The notes beneath the pieces were generated by a model. It was not told the DNA's origin. It was given only the letters and a program-made list of their open reading frames with translations, and made no database searches. From contig JAFUDS010000017.1 in the NCBI GenBank assembly GCA_017464305.1, forward strand, positions 1 through 64,000: 64,000 nt of DNA, read 5' to 3'. The DNA is from Clostridia bacterium (lineage in GTDB: Bacteria > Bacillota > Clostridia > Christensenellales > Aristaeellaceae). Within the stretch, counting starts at the first letter, position 1. Each line of letters opens with the position of its first letter. This document shows, one piece after another, positions 25,012 through 33,857 of the stretch. A program made the translations under genes and the position numbers.

Positions 25012-25028
25012 TTTCCGAAAAACAAGGA

Positions 25029-25065
25029 AAGAGGACGGCCAGATTTGGTCGCCCTCTTCTTTTTT
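25029..25065 (+). terminator. Terminator after the zinc-ribbon gene
   Basis: AAGAGG/CCTCTT arms (25029-25034 and 25053-25058) with further pairing inside (CCAGATTTGG), then a T-run. Confidence 0.85.
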
Positions 25066-25277
25066 ACCTTTCGTAACAAAGCGGAAATATTTCCACCAGA
25101 TGATGCGGAGGGGAAGGGGGAAGGACCACAAGAAAAGGGGAGAGAGCCATCGAATATTACGATTATTACGAAAAGTTAATACTTTTGACCACAATATGTA
25201 GTGTAATCGTATTGACGATGACACCAATTCAGACTATCATATTGGTTGGATTTTTCGAGAGAGGGGGCGAAAGGCTG

Positions 25278-25811
25278 ATGATTGCCAGATATGGCTACAA
25301 GCCTATTTTTCAGTACAAGTTTCGCCCCTTTGGCCAGAATGGGGATCTGCCGGCGGACGGGGGGTTCACCGTGCTCTTCTACGAAAATGGCATTCTCTCT
25401 TTCTCTACCTACGACAGCCATGGCCTTTTCATGGATGAGCTGTGCTTCACGCTACCTGGCCGGGTGATGCAGTGCTTCTACGGTCTGTTGCGGAATGCGT
25501 CCTCCTGGCTGCCTTCCACGCCAAACCATCTGCAGGGGCAGGAGGAAAGCCTGTATGGATCCTCCTTTGCCTTCGACGGGTATGATCCGATCCGTGTTTT
25601 CGGGATGAATAGCCTGCTGTGCGAGCCCTGTGGCAGCGCGGGTGGCTTCTTCGCGCGGCATCTCTATGTGCTGTTCGAGGATGTGAGCAATCTTTTTGCC
25701 GAATACGGCATCAACATGACGCTGGATGGCTTTTCCTGGAGCAACGATCGCATCCATCCCTTCCGGAAAAATCAGATGTACGCCTCTGCGCCGCAGCAGG
25801 GCGTGGTATAA
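25278..25811 (+). CDS. Protein of unknown function
   Basis: 177 residues. The ATG at 25278 is preferred because AAAGG and GAGAGGGGG lie just upstream; an upstream in-frame ATG at 25185 lacks a ribosome site. The product is aromatic- and Gly-rich, with FQYKFRPFGQNGDLPADGG early and YGINMTLDGFSWSNDRIHPF near the end, and a Cys pair LLCEPCGS. No signal peptide, membrane helix or known motif. I do not recognise a family. Confidence 0.6.
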   Translation: MIARYGYKPIFQYKFRPFGQNGDLPADGGFTVLFYENGILSFSTYDSHGLFMDELCFTLPGRVMQCFYGLLRNASSWLPSTPNHLQGQEESLYGSSFAFDGYDPIRVFGMNSLLCEPCGSAGGFFARHLYVLFEDVSNLFAEYGINMTLDGFSWSNDRIHPFRKNQMYASAPQQGVV

Positions 25812-25919
25812 AAACAATTTATTCGCACGAAAGTGCGTTTTTTCTTTCCCTCGGATAGCGGGGGCCTTGGGTTTGGGAATCCACTTACTTCAATAAATAT
25901 CATCATTCGGAGGTGCATC

Positions 25920-27584
25920 ATGAGCAGCAGTATTCAAGCCCAATATGAAGCGTGGCTGGCGTGTCCGGCCATGTCCCAGGAGCTGTTGGAAGACCTGAAG
26001 GGAATGGACGAGGCAGCGAAGAACGATAGCTTTTATCGGGAATTAGCCTTCGGTACCGGCGGCCTTCGGGGCGTTCTGGGGGCGGGGACCAATCGCATGA
26101 ATTTCTTCACCGTGGCCCGGGCTACTCGGGGGCTGGGGACCTATCTGAAGGAAAGCTATGAGCATCCCTCCGTGGCGCTGAGCTGCGACAGCCGGATCCA
26201 TTCTCGGGATTTTGTGGAGCTGACGGCGGCCACATTGGCGGAGATGGGCATTCGGGTATTCCTTTATCCCAAGCTGCAGCCCACCCCCATGCTCTCCTTC
26301 GCCGTTCGGCACCTGGGATGCTCCGCGGGCGTCATGGTGACGGCGAGCCACAATCCAGCGAAATTCAACGGATACAAGGTATATGGCGATGACGGCTGCC
26401 AGATTACGCTGGAGGCGGCGGACCGGATTACCGGGTATATCCAGCAACAGCCCATGCTGGCGGACAAACTGCCGGAGCTGGCGCCCTGGCTGGAAAAGGG
26501 AGTTGTCACCTATATTACGGAAGAGACCATCGAAGCCTATTATCAGCAGATTCTGACGCTGCAGGTAAAGCCTAGCAAGACGCCGCTCCACGTGGTTTAT
26601 TCCCCGCTGAACGGGGCGGGAAATGTGCCCGTGCGTGAGATTATGCGTCGGATGGGGAATATCCAGGTGGACGTGGTGGCGGAGCAGGAAAACCCGGATG
26701 GACATTTCCCCACCTGTCCCTATCCAAACCCTGAGATTCGGGAAGCCATGAACCTGGCGATTCAAAAATGTGTGGAAACGGGGGCGGATTTCTGCTTCGC
26801 CACCGATCCGGACTCGGACCGGATGGGCGCGGGCGTCCGGGTTGGCAACGACGTTACCTTGATCAGCGGCAACGAAATGGGCGTGCTGATGCTGGATTAT
26901 CTGAGCCGGAACAAGGCGCAGAAGAACGATTTGCCGCCGGTGGCGGTCAAGACGATCGTCAGCACGAACATGGCGGACGCTCTGTGTGAAAAGCGGGGAA
27001 TCGAGCTCAAGAGCGTGCTGACAGGGTTTAAATTCATCTGTGAACAGATCCATTTCCTGGACGAGAAGGGCCAGACGGATCGATTCCTGTTTGGCTTTGA
27101 AGAAAGCTATGGGTACCTTTCCGGCACCTTTGTGCGGGATAAGGACGCTGTGAATGCGGCGCTGCTGCTGTGCGAAATGGCGGCGAATTTGAAGGCGGAA
27201 GGAAAGACCCTCTTGGACCGGCTGCAGGAGCTGCGGGAGGAATTCGGATACTTTGCGCAGAAGACCCTGACCTTCCAATACGAGGGCCAGGATGGCGCCA
27301 ACCGGATGCAGCAGATTATGGCGGAGCTGCGCAAGCCGCTGGCGGAATTTGCGGATCCCGCGGTGCAGACGGCCCGGCGGGTGGATTACCTGATGGACGA
27401 AACCGGGCTGCCCAAGAGCGATGTGATTGAATTCAACCTGGAAAACGGGCAGAAATTCATCGTTCGCCCCTCCGGAACGGAGCCGAAGCTAAAGGCGTAC
27501 CTCTTCAGCCGGGGGAAGGATCAGGAGGCTGCGGGCGTAGCCCTGGCGGAGCTGGAGCCCCAGGTGGCAAAGCTGTGCCAATAA
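25920..27584 (+). CDS. Phosphoglucomutase / phosphomannomutase family enzyme
   Basis: 554 residues. ATG at 25920 after CGGAGG. Alpha-D-phosphohexomutase motifs: TGGLRGVLGAGTNRMN, phosphoserine loop TASHNPAKFNGYKVYG, metal site DPDSDRMG, sugar-binding GFEESYGYL and phosphate-binding RPSGTEPKLKAY. Length and motif set match PgcA-type phosphoglucomutases (glucose-1-P to glucose-6-P) more than GlmM. Single gene ended by a terminator. Confidence 0.93.
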   Translation: MSSSIQAQYEAWLACPAMSQELLEDLKGMDEAAKNDSFYRELAFGTGGLRGVLGAGTNRMNFFTVARATRGLGTYLKESYEHPSVALSCDSRIHSRDFVELTAATLAEMGIRVFLYPKLQPTPMLSFAVRHLGCSAGVMVTASHNPAKFNGYKVYGDDGCQITLEAADRITGYIQQQPMLADKLPELAPWLEKGVVTYITEETIEAYYQQILTLQVKPSKTPLHVVYSPLNGAGNVPVREIMRRMGNIQVDVVAEQENPDGHFPTCPYPNPEIREAMNLAIQKCVETGADFCFATDPDSDRMGAGVRVGNDVTLISGNEMGVLMLDYLSRNKAQKNDLPPVAVKTIVSTNMADALCEKRGIELKSVLTGFKFICEQIHFLDEKGQTDRFLFGFEESYGYLSGTFVRDKDAVNAALLLCEMAANLKAEGKTLLDRLQELREEFGYFAQKTLTFQYEGQDGANRMQQIMAELRKPLAEFADPAVQTARRVDYLMDETGLPKSDVIEFNLENGQKFIVRPSGTEPKLKAYLFSRGKDQEAAGVALAELEPQVAKLCQ

Positions 27585-27651
27585 GGAAGGTGCGATTTCG
27601 CCTTCCTGGGCGAATGACGCATCACACGGAAAACAAGAATAGCCCAAAGGG

Positions 27652-27683
27652 GATGGCGTAGAATGAGGCGCCATCTTCTTTTT
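27652..27683 (+). terminator. Terminator after the phosphohexomutase gene
   Basis: GATGGCG (27652-27658) pairs with CGCCATC (27669-27675), followed by TTCTTTTT. Confidence 0.85.
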
Positions 27684-27686
27684 GGC

Positions 27687-27715
27687 TTGCGTGGGGAGGG
27701 CTTCTGTTGTAAAAT
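27687..27715 (+). promoter_or_regulatory. Promoter of the Lrp-aminotransferase operon
   Basis: TTGCGT (27687-27692), 17-base spacer, TAAAAT (27710-27715), directly after the terminator and 43 bases before the Lrp-type start. Confidence 0.65.
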
Positions 27716-27757
27716 AGCGGGTGTTATATTTCATTTTTCATGGAAGGAATGGAAGCA

Positions 27758-28249
27758 ATGACGAAACTGGAATCTTGCTTGCTGGATTTGCTGAAGGAGG
27801 ATTGCCGGCTGCCTCTGGAAAAGCTGGCGATAATGTCCGGGACCTCGCTGGAAGAGGTGGCGGCGACGATTGAAAACCTGGAAAAACGGCGGGTCATTTT
27901 ACGCTACGCTCCGGTGATCAACTGGGATTTGACCGACCGGGAGCGGGTCGAGGCTATGATCGAGGTCAAGGTGACCCCCCAGCGGGATATGGGCTTTGAC
28001 GCCGTGGCGGCGCGGATTTACCGCTTCGACGAAGTGAAGAGCGTCTACCTGATGAGCGGCGCCTATGATCTGCTGGTGCTGGTAGAGGCGCGGACCCTGC
28101 GGGAGCTGGCCTCCTTCGTCTCTGCCAAGCTGAGCACCCTGGAGCTGGTGACGGGGACGGCAACCAGCTTCGTGCTGAAGAGATACAAGGAAGAAGGGGT
28201 TATCTTCGAAGGGGAAGAATCTGATCACAGGCTGGTGGTCAGCCCATGA
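27758..28249 (+). CDS. Lrp/AsnC family transcriptional regulator
   Basis: 163 residues. ATG at 27758 is preferred over 27740 because GGAAGG falls at the right distance. N-terminal helix-turn-helix (LPLEKLAIMSGTSLEEVAAT) and a C-terminal RAM ligand-binding domain (VKSVYLMSGAYDLLVLVEA). Lrp-type proteins sense amino acids. Its stop overlaps the aminotransferase start (ATGA), so the regulator and an amino-acid enzyme are coupled; the aminotransferase substrate may be the effector. Confidence 0.88.
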   Translation: MTKLESCLLDLLKEDCRLPLEKLAIMSGTSLEEVAATIENLEKRRVILRYAPVINWDLTDRERVEAMIEVKVTPQRDMGFDAVAARIYRFDEVKSVYLMSGAYDLLVLVEARTLRELASFVSAKLSTLELVTGTATSFVLKRYKEEGVIFEGEESDHRLVVSP

Positions 28250-29433
28250 CATATGATCGCTTCTTAAACCCGGAGGTTGTGGCGGTGCCGCCCAGCGGCA
28301 TTCGGCGCTTTTTCGACCTGGCCTCCACCATGAAGGATACCATCTCCCTGGGGGTAGGCGAGCCGGATTTTAAAACCCCCTATCACATCCGGAATATGGC
28401 CATCAATTCCCTGATCGATGGCGAAACCCAATACACGCCGAACCGGGGGCTGCTTTCCCTGCGGAAGGAGATTAACCGATACCTCTCCGGGCGGTTCCAA
28501 TTGGAATATGACCCAGAGACGGAGATCCTGGTGACGGTCGGCGCCAGCGAAGCCATTGACCTGGCGCTGCGGGCCATGGTTCGGCCGGGAGATGAGGTGC
28601 TGGTGCCGGAACCCAGCTACGTTTCCTATTCCCCCAGCGTCATCTTCGCGGGAGGGACGCCGGTGGGCGTGGTGACCCGGGAAGAGGATGACTTCCGGCT
28701 GAAGCCGGAATACCTGGAAGCCGCCATCACGAAGAAAACAAGGCTGCTGATTTTGCCCTATCCCAATAATCCCACTGGGGGCATTATGGAGCAGGCGGAT
28801 CTGGCGGCGATTGCGCCCATCATCGAGAAGCACGATCTGATGGTCATTTCGGACGAGATTTACGCAGAGCTGATCTACGATGGAAAACAGCATACTTCCT
28901 TTGCTATCCAGGCGGGAATGATGCCGCGGACCATTACGATCAACGGGTTTTCCAAGGCCTTCGCCATGACTGGATGGCGGGTGGGCTATGCCTGCGGGCC
29001 GAAGGAAATCATCAACGTAATGAACAAAATCCACCAATACGGCATTATGTGCGCACCGCGCATGGGGCAGGTGGCGGCGGAGGAAGCATTGCGGCTGGGA
29101 AGAGAAAATGGATATGAGGATGTGCTCACCATGCGGGAGAGCTATGACCGGCGGCGCCGGCTGATGGTAGACAGCTTCCGCAGCATGGGGCTCCACTGCT
29201 TCGAGCCCTATGGCGCCTTTTATGTTTTCCCCTCCATTCGCTCCACGGGGCTGACCAGCGAGGAATTCTGCGCCAAGCTGCTGCGGGAAAAGAGCATCGC
29301 GGCTGTACCCGGGAATGCCTTTGGCCCCTGCGGGGAGGGGAATATCCGCTGCTGCTATGCCACGGCGCTGGACAAGCTCAACATCGCGCTGGACAGAATT
29401 GCGGAATTCGTACAGGAAGTGAAAGGAAACTGA
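28246..29433 (+). CDS. PLP-dependent aminotransferase (class I/II)
   Basis: 395 residues. Fold-type I features: TVGASEAIDLALRAM, PYPNNPTGG, SDEIYAELIYDG with the PLP-contacting Asp/Tyr, and the PLP lysine in NGFSKAFAMTGWRVGYA. The last third has RCCYATALDKL with the carboxylate-binding Arg. Closest to aspartate/aromatic aminotransferases of the PatA/AraT type; substrate uncertain. Coupled to an Lrp-type regulator upstream, and the next gene starts three bases after its stop. Confidence 0.9.
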   Translation: MTYDRFLNPEVVAVPPSGIRRFFDLASTMKDTISLGVGEPDFKTPYHIRNMAINSLIDGETQYTPNRGLLSLRKEINRYLSGRFQLEYDPETEILVTVGASEAIDLALRAMVRPGDEVLVPEPSYVSYSPSVIFAGGTPVGVVTREEDDFRLKPEYLEAAITKKTRLLILPYPNNPTGGIMEQADLAAIAPIIEKHDLMVISDEIYAELIYDGKQHTSFAIQAGMMPRTITINGFSKAFAMTGWRVGYACGPKEIINVMNKIHQYGIMCAPRMGQVAAEEALRLGRENGYEDVLTMRESYDRRRRLMVDSFRSMGLHCFEPYGAFYVFPSIRSTGLTSEEFCAKLLREKSIAAVPGNAFGPCGEGNIRCCYATALDKLNIALDRIAEFVQEVKGN

Positions 29434-29435
29434 GC

Positions 29436-30548
29436 ATGAAAAAATGGTTATCCCTGCTGCTGGCGGCGGGTCTGCTGATGATAAGTGCTTCCGGTGTGGC
29501 GGAATACGCGGATGAGGACGATGAGGATCTGCTGATTGAGGACATCATCGAAGAAGTGGTCACGGAGAAGAAGGAGATTTTGGACACGGACGGCAGCTCC
29601 ATTATTACCATTACCTGCACGGGGGATTTTACCATCGGCGGGGATTCCCGGAAGAAGAAGAACATCTTTGAGGACGAATTGAAGGAGCAGGGCGGGGATA
29701 TCAATTTCACGATGCAGAATATGCGGGAATATTTCCTGGAGGACGACATGACCCTGGTTAATTTCGAGGGGACATTGACGGAATCCACTTATGTGCCCGC
29801 GAATAAAAGAGAAAACCAATTCCTTTTCAGCGCGCCGCCGGCTTATGTATCCATGCTGTCGGACAACGGCATTGAAGCCGTTTCCCTGGAAAACAACCAC
29901 ATCATGGATCATGGGCAAGAGGTATACGAGGAAACCCAGCAGACCCTGGAGGAGGCGGGCATCGTATGGTCCAACTCCGAGCATATGGGCATCTTCGAGG
30001 TGAAGGGGATTCAGATTGCCATGCTGAGTTACCTGTGCATCGACCGGTACGATCAGCTATGGGATAAGGTGCCGGCGGATATCGCGGAAGCCAAGGAGAG
30101 ATATCCCCTGGTGATCGTTTCCTTCCACTGGGGCAATGAGCTGGATTATTCGCCCACGAACAATCAAATTCGCATGGGTCGGCTGGCGGTGGATGCGGGG
30201 GCGGACCTGGTGATTGGCCACCATTCCCACCGCATGAATCCCATCGAGGAATACAACGGCGTGTATATCTGCTACAGCCTGGGAAACTTCTGCTTCTCAG
30301 GCAATTCCAAGCCTTCGGACATGAGCTCTTTCGTTTTCCAGATTCGTTTCCGGGTAAAGGACGGAGTATGCACCTCCCGAGGATTCCGGATTATTCCGAT
30401 TCGAATTTCCTCCCGGAGCAATCGAAATGACTTTATCCCCACGCCCTACACCACCGGGTCGAACATCGACTCCGTGCTGACCGTGCTGCAGAACAACGGG
30501 CGAAAGCTGGAATACGCGATAAAGGATTATCCCCTGGATTGGAAATAA
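29436..30548 (+). CDS. Secreted CapA-family protein
   Basis: 370 residues with a signal peptide (KKWLSLLLAAGLLMISA) and an acidic stretch after it. CapA/PgsA metallophosphatase-like motifs follow: TCTGDFTIGG, LVNFEGTLT, SLENNHIMDHG, VSFHWGNE and IGHHSHRMNP. The family was named for poly-gamma-glutamate capsule synthesis, but no capB/capC genes lie nearby, so another role in the envelope is possible. Follows the aminotransferase by two bases. Confidence 0.85.
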   Translation: MKKWLSLLLAAGLLMISASGVAEYADEDDEDLLIEDIIEEVVTEKKEILDTDGSSIITITCTGDFTIGGDSRKKKNIFEDELKEQGGDINFTMQNMREYFLEDDMTLVNFEGTLTESTYVPANKRENQFLFSAPPAYVSMLSDNGIEAVSLENNHIMDHGQEVYEETQQTLEEAGIVWSNSEHMGIFEVKGIQIAMLSYLCIDRYDQLWDKVPADIAEAKERYPLVIVSFHWGNELDYSPTNNQIRMGRLAVDAGADLVIGHHSHRMNPIEEYNGVYICYSLGNFCFSGNSKPSDMSSFVFQIRFRVKDGVCTSRGFRIIPIRISSRSNRNDFIPTPYTTGSNIDSVLTVLQNNGRKLEYAIKDYPLDWK

Positions 30549-30637
30549 ATATAAGTATCTGCGGGGGGGGAGAAAAGCATCCCTTCGCAGGACAAATCAT
30601 TTGCAATAAAGAAGCATTGGATGGAGGAAAAAGAAAA

Positions 30638-31555
30638 ATGAGCAATCCCTTTCTGGATATTTACCCGGAGGTAGCGGAAGCCCTACAGGCGGGGAAACCG
30701 GTGGTGGCCCTGGAATCTACCATCATCAGCCATGGCATGCCTTATCCGCAGAACGTGGAAACGGCGCTGAATGTAGAGAAAATCATCCGGGAAAGCGGCG
30801 CGGTGCCGGCGACAATCGCCATCATTGGCGGGCGGCTCAAGGCGGGGCTGAGCCCGGAGGAAATTGAATATTTTGGCAAAAAGGGCCGGGAGATTGCCAA
30901 GGTCAGCCGGCGGGATATCGCAGCCATCTGCGCCCGGGGCGAGGATGGCGCCACCACGGTGACCACGACGATGATGATCGCCCACATGGCGGGCATCCAG
31001 TTCTTCGCCACCGGCGGCATTGGCGGCGTGCATCGCGGCGCGGAGAAGACCATGGATATCTCCGCGGACCTGGAGGAGCTGGGCAACACGCCAGTGACGG
31101 TGGTCTGCGCGGGAGCGAAGGCGATTTTGGACCTGGGGTTGACACTGGAATATCTGGAGACCCGGGGCGTGCCCGTCATCGGCTTTGGCACAGAAGAGCT
31201 GCCTGCCTTCTATTCCCGGCACTCCGGGCTGAAGGTGGACTATCGCATGGACAGCGCGAAGGAGATCGCTGCCGCATTCCATGCCCAGCAGGCTATGGGA
31301 TTGAAGGGCGGCATGCTGGTGACCAATCCTATTCCGGAGGAATACGCCATGGACGACGCGGTGATCAATCAGGCGATTGATCAGGCCGTGGCGGAATCTG
31401 TAGAACAAGGGATCAAGGGAAAGGAGATTACCCCCTTCCTGCTGGCACGGGTGGCGGAATTGACGGGAGGCGACAGCCTGGATTCCAACATCCAATTGGT
31501 TTACAACAATGCCAGACTGGCCAGCGAGATCGCGAAAGAATATGCAAAAATCTAA
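30638..31555 (+). CDS. psuG: Pseudouridine-5'-phosphate glycosidase
   Basis: 305 residues. ATG at 30638 after GGAGGAAAAAG. Signature VALESTIISHGMPYP, then RRDIAA, DGATTVTTTMMIAHMAGI, FATGGIGGVHRGA and PAFYSRHSG are all PsuG hallmarks; Lys and Asp/Glu catalytic residues lie in these blocks. Splits pseudouridine 5'-phosphate to uracil and ribose 5-phosphate. A pseudouridine kinase gene is not next to it. Overlaps queH by 14 bases, so two RNA-nucleoside enzymes are coupled. Confidence 0.95.
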   Translation: MSNPFLDIYPEVAEALQAGKPVVALESTIISHGMPYPQNVETALNVEKIIRESGAVPATIAIIGGRLKAGLSPEEIEYFGKKGREIAKVSRRDIAAICARGEDGATTVTTTMMIAHMAGIQFFATGGIGGVHRGAEKTMDISADLEELGNTPVTVVCAGAKAILDLGLTLEYLETRGVPVIGFGTEELPAFYSRHSGLKVDYRMDSAKEIAAAFHAQQAMGLKGGMLVTNPIPEEYAMDDAVINQAIDQAVAESVEQGIKGKEITPFLLARVAELTGGDSLDSNIQLVYNNARLASEIAKEYAKI

Positions 31556-32159
31556 GCTTTTATTGCACTGCTGCTGCGCGCCCTGCTCCTCAGCCACGCT
31601 GGAACGGGTGCAGGAGGAATTCGACGTGGACATCTACTACTACAACCCGAATATCGAGCCGGAGGAGGAATTTCTGCGGCGGGCGGGGGAAGAGGAGCGG
31701 TTTGTCCGCGAATTCCGACCGGACGGCGGGGTGCAGGTCATCGTCGCGGAATACGAGCACGAAGCCTTCGAAGAAATCGCCCGAGGCCGGGAAGAAATGC
31801 CGGAGCGGAGCGAAAGATGCTATCTATGCTATGAAATGCGGATGCGCAAAACCGCGGAATACGCGAAGCGGCATGGATATGATTGCTTTACCACCTCCCT
31901 CTCCATCAGCCCGTACAAATCCTCCCGATGGATCAATGAAATTGGGGAACGATTGGCGGAGACATATGGGATTGCTTTTCTGCACAGCGATTTTAAAAAG
32001 CAGAATGGATATAAACGGTCCATCGAGCTTTCCGCGGAATATCAGCTCTATCGCCAGGATTGGTGCGGATGCGTTTACTCCTTTCAGGAGCGGGAAAGGA
32101 AGCTAAAGGAACGGGCGGAGAGGGAAGAACACAGTTCAAACGCATGCGCACTGGGGTGA
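31542..32159 (+). CDS. queH: Epoxyqueuosine reductase QueH
   Basis: 205 residues. Starts inside the end of psuG at 31542. LLLHCCCAPCSS with clustered Cys, SERCYLCYEMRM, KSSRWINEIGE and QDWCGCVYS are the conserved metal and Fe-S ligands of QueH (DUF208). It catalyses the last step of queuosine formation in tRNA. The other queuosine genes are not in the window. The C-terminal tail is charged. Confidence 0.93.
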   Translation: MQKSKLLLHCCCAPCSSATLERVQEEFDVDIYYYNPNIEPEEEFLRRAGEEERFVREFRPDGGVQVIVAEYEHEAFEEIARGREEMPERSERCYLCYEMRMRKTAEYAKRHGYDCFTTSLSISPYKSSRWINEIGERLAETYGIAFLHSDFKKQNGYKRSIELSAEYQLYRQDWCGCVYSFQERERKLKERAEREEHSSNACALG

Positions 32160-32209
32160 AGATCCGCCCGAAGGGCGAAGCAGAGTGTCAAGTCAAAAGA
32201 AAGGGATCC

Positions 32210-33805
32210 ATGAGAATTAAAACAAAAATAGGGATACTGGTGCTTTGCCTATGCCTGCTGATGGGATCAGGGGCCTGGACAGAGGCGACCATTGTTTGGA
32301 TGGAAAGCATTACTGACTCAAAGCCGATGGAAACACAAACGGCGAAACCGGCAGAAGTAAAGATCGTGGAGACGAAAATCGTCCAAACGATAAAGGCTGA
32401 ACCGGAAGAGGAGGAGACAGAAGCAGAAGAAATCAGCCCAGATGAAACGGAAGAAGAAACAACGATCAACGAGCCAGAAGAGATAGAACCGCAAGCGACG
32501 GAGACGCAAGCCATCGAAGCGAAGGTGATCAAAACCGTAGTTCGTAAAAAGAAAGCGGAGGAAACGGAAGCGGACGCGGCGCCGGAAGAGGCGGAAACAG
32601 CAGTGGACGCGGCGCCCGAAGAGGCAGAAACAGAAGAGGCGGCCCCAACCGCGGAACAGAAGGCCATTGCGACCTACACCCCCCATTGGGAAGGCGCGAA
32701 GGCCCGGGACATCAGCGAGCACTGCCTTTACAACGGAAGAGAGGGCGGGCCCCATCATCCGCTGAATGACGGCGCCTACAATTATCCCTATGAGACTGCG
32801 CCACGATCCGGCGTGCACTACATCGAGATCACCGTAGCGGAAGGGGAGCCCATGGGGGCCCTGTACATCCAGTGGGAAGGGGAGCCGGTGCCGCTGGCGG
32901 TCCAGGTTCCCGACGGGGAGGAATGGGAAACCGTCGTTACCAGCGAAGGAGAATTCTACGCGGAATACATCAGCTTTCATCCCTGCAGGGAGTGCAGAAT
33001 CGTAGGGCGGGACAACCCTGGAACGCCGATGAGCATCTGCGAAATGCGGGTGCTGACGGAGGGAAAGCCGGCGGAGAACATTCAGCTATGGCAGAAGCCG
33101 GATGGGAAAATCGACCTGATGCTGATCGCCGGACATCCGGATGACGAGCTGCTGTGGTTCGGCGGGGCATTGCCCTATTACGCAGGAGAATTGAAGAAGA
33201 ACACCCTGGTAATCACCTGCGCCATGAGCGTCAGGATGCGCCGGCTGGAGCTCTGCGATGCGCTGTGGGCCTGCGGGGTACGGATTCATCCGATCTATCT
33301 GCATCTGCGGGATTTTTCAGACACGGACGTGAAAAAGGTATTGCATACCTGGCGTGCGGAGGAGGAGGTTCTAGGGAAGCTGGTCGGATACATCCGACAG
33401 TTTCAGCCGGACGTGCTGCTGCTGCATGACGTGAACGGTGAATATGGCCATGGCATCCATCGCGCGGCTTCCTGGCTGGGGCGGGAATGCATCCCCTTGG
33501 CGGCGGACCCGGAGGCGGAGCCGGAATCCGCCGCGGAATATGGTACCTGGGAGGTCAAGAAAACTTACATCCATCTTTGGCCGGAAAACCAGATCACCAT
33601 GGACTGGAAGAAACCTCTGTCAGCCTTCGGTGGACTGACCGGGCTGGAGGCCGCGCAACAGGCGCTGGATTTCCACAAGAGCCAGGTGGTTCACGGTTGG
33701 GAGATTGAAGAGGGCGGGGAATACGATAATTCCCTCTTCGGGCTCTATCATTCCACCGTCGGAGCGGACGTCATCGGCGATGATTTTTTTGAAAACATAG
33801 AATAA
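32210..33805 (+). CDS. Secreted PIG-L family deacetylase with acidic linker
   Basis: 531 residues. The ATG at 32210 gives a signal peptide (MRIKTKIGILVLCLCLLMG). Residues 35-150 are a low-complexity Glu/Thr/Ala region with repeats such as DAAPEEAETAVDAAPEEAET. A beta-sandwich-like stretch follows (about 165-290). The catalytic PIG-L/LmbE domain has AGHPDDELLWFGG and HDVNGEYGHGIHR, which bind zinc. The family deacetylates N-acetylglucosaminyl compounds. The acidic spacer suggests an extended surface protein, but no anchor motif is visible. Starts 50 bases after queH and ends at a strong terminator. Confidence 0.85.
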   Translation: MRIKTKIGILVLCLCLLMGSGAWTEATIVWMESITDSKPMETQTAKPAEVKIVETKIVQTIKAEPEEEETEAEEISPDETEEETTINEPEEIEPQATETQAIEAKVIKTVVRKKKAEETEADAAPEEAETAVDAAPEEAETEEAAPTAEQKAIATYTPHWEGAKARDISEHCLYNGREGGPHHPLNDGAYNYPYETAPRSGVHYIEITVAEGEPMGALYIQWEGEPVPLAVQVPDGEEWETVVTSEGEFYAEYISFHPCRECRIVGRDNPGTPMSICEMRVLTEGKPAENIQLWQKPDGKIDLMLIAGHPDDELLWFGGALPYYAGELKKNTLVITCAMSVRMRRLELCDALWACGVRIHPIYLHLRDFSDTDVKKVLHTWRAEEEVLGKLVGYIRQFQPDVLLLHDVNGEYGHGIHRAASWLGRECIPLAADPEAEPESAAEYGTWEVKKTYIHLWPENQITMDWKKPLSAFGGLTGLEAAQQALDFHKSQVVHGWEIEEGGEYDNSLFGLYHSTVGADVIGDDFFENIE

Positions 33806-33808
33806 CAG

Positions 33809-33843
33809 AACGCCCCCTGCGAGATGCTCTCGCAGGGGGCGTT
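33809..33843. terminator. Bidirectional terminator between converging genes
   Basis: Near-perfect palindrome AACGCCCCCTGCGAG / CTCGCAGGGGGCGTT. It separates the plus-strand PIG-L gene from minus-strand gltX and can serve both. Confidence 0.85.
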
Positions 33844-33857
33844 GCGCTGAAGACTGA

